33,699 nt of DNA. It comes from a virus. How positions within the stretch are numbered: position 1 is the first letter of the stretch; every line of letters starts with the position of its first letter. Location: the IMG/VR virus record IMGVR_UViG_3300025120_000257, positions 1 to 33,699 of that record, one strand, 5' to 3'. The notes beneath the pieces were generated by a model, which had not been told where the DNA came from, did not search any database, and was given only the letters and a program-made list of their open reading frames with translations. The translations under genes were made by a program, and so were the position numbers. Below, in pieces: positions 33,643-33,699 of the stretch.

Positions 33643-33699
33643 TTACCCTATGCGATCGCATTTAGGGCATTGCTCGTCTGGATATAATGTTGTGTCATC
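33643..33699 (-). CDS. Possible 3' end of a minus-strand gene with a Cys-x2-Cys motif
   Basis: From the right edge an open frame gives DDTTLYPDEQCPKCDRIG and then a TAA at 33643-33645. The end of the reading frame carries a CPKC zinc-knuckle-like motif that is unlikely by chance to look so protein-like, but only 18 codons are visible, so this is tentative. A 10-bp inverted repeat with a two-base bulge centred on TGCGATCGCA (33646-33667) overlaps it. Confidence 0.35.
   Translation of the reverse strand, partial: DDTTLYPDEQCPKCDRIG

Noticed and set aside
33646-33667. TGCGATCGCA palindrome similar to the cyanobacterial HIP1 octamer
   Set aside because: It is a single copy, and nothing else points to a cyanobacterial host; it overlaps a possible coding end.
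1-33699. CRISPR arrays, tRNA genes and insertion sequences
   Set aside because: No regularly spaced direct repeats, no tRNA-like T-arm or cloverleaf sequences, and no transposase were found on reading both strands.

Overview
The window looks like part of the genome of a T4-like contractile-tailed phage (myovirus) that probably infects a member of the Bacteroidota. The DNA is very AT-rich, genes are tightly packed and often overlap by 1-4 bases, and almost everything between 1 and 31.3 kb is on the minus strand. The T4-type assignment rests on baseplate wedge proteins of the gp25 and gp6 families, a gp5/VgrG-like hub-spike protein, a gp55-like late sigma factor and a zinc-finger/TOPRIM primase. 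The host assignment rests on four promoters matching the Bacteroidota -33 TTG / -7 TAnnTTTG layout with an identical 20-base spacer, on weak or absent Shine-Dalgarno sequences at late genes, and on a lipoprotein with acidic residues just after its lipid-anchor cysteine. No species can be named from sequence alone.

Layout. (1) 1-2.9 kb, minus: a left-truncated primase, a SegE-like GIY-YIG nuclease, a GT-A glycosyltransferase and a PAPS-type sulfotransferase. (2) 2.9-25.6 kb, minus: the tail and baseplate block. In transcription order it holds a small protein, the hub/spike, a 561-aa membrane-segment protein, a 132-aa protein, gp25-like, gp6-like, a 383-aa and a 184-aa structural protein, a 2962-residue giant, a 223-aa structural protein, a paralogous pair of about 360 aa, and a 1042-aa repeat fibre. 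(3) 25.6-31.3 kb, minus: late sigma factor, small membrane protein, HD hydrolase, zinc-ribbon protein, small coiled-coil proteins, T5orf172 nuclease, lipoprotein, DUF932 protein and two small early-type genes. (4) 31.4-33.3 kb, plus: a lone structural-type gene, a membrane-anchored coiled-coil protein and a methylglyoxal synthase. (5) 33.26-33.64 kb: a hairpin-rich noncoding stretch with a terminator, then what may be the 3' end of a minus-strand gene cut by the window edge.

Regulation can be read from the sequence. A 14-base motif, ATATTTATAAYAAA, lies 6-11 bases upstream of the start codon of six genes (four copies identical), on whichever strand the gene lies, and a variant precedes a seventh. 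It has no upstream partner box at most sites, and it is proposed here as the late promoter used by the gp55-like sigma factor. A second class, TTG-N20-TATATTTA, precedes three small early-type genes and the sulfotransferase gene and looks like a host-sigma promoter. At the three early-type genes it is part of a repeated cassette that also carries an AAAGG ribosome-binding site and the first codons. The two classes suggest host-type transcription early, then a switch to the phage sigma factor for virion genes.

The most notable items are the two promoter classes, the cysteine-rich roughly 44-repeat fibre, the giant wedge-like protein, the phage sulfotransferase/glycosyltransferase pair, and a phage methylglyoxal synthase with its recognised active-site residues intact.
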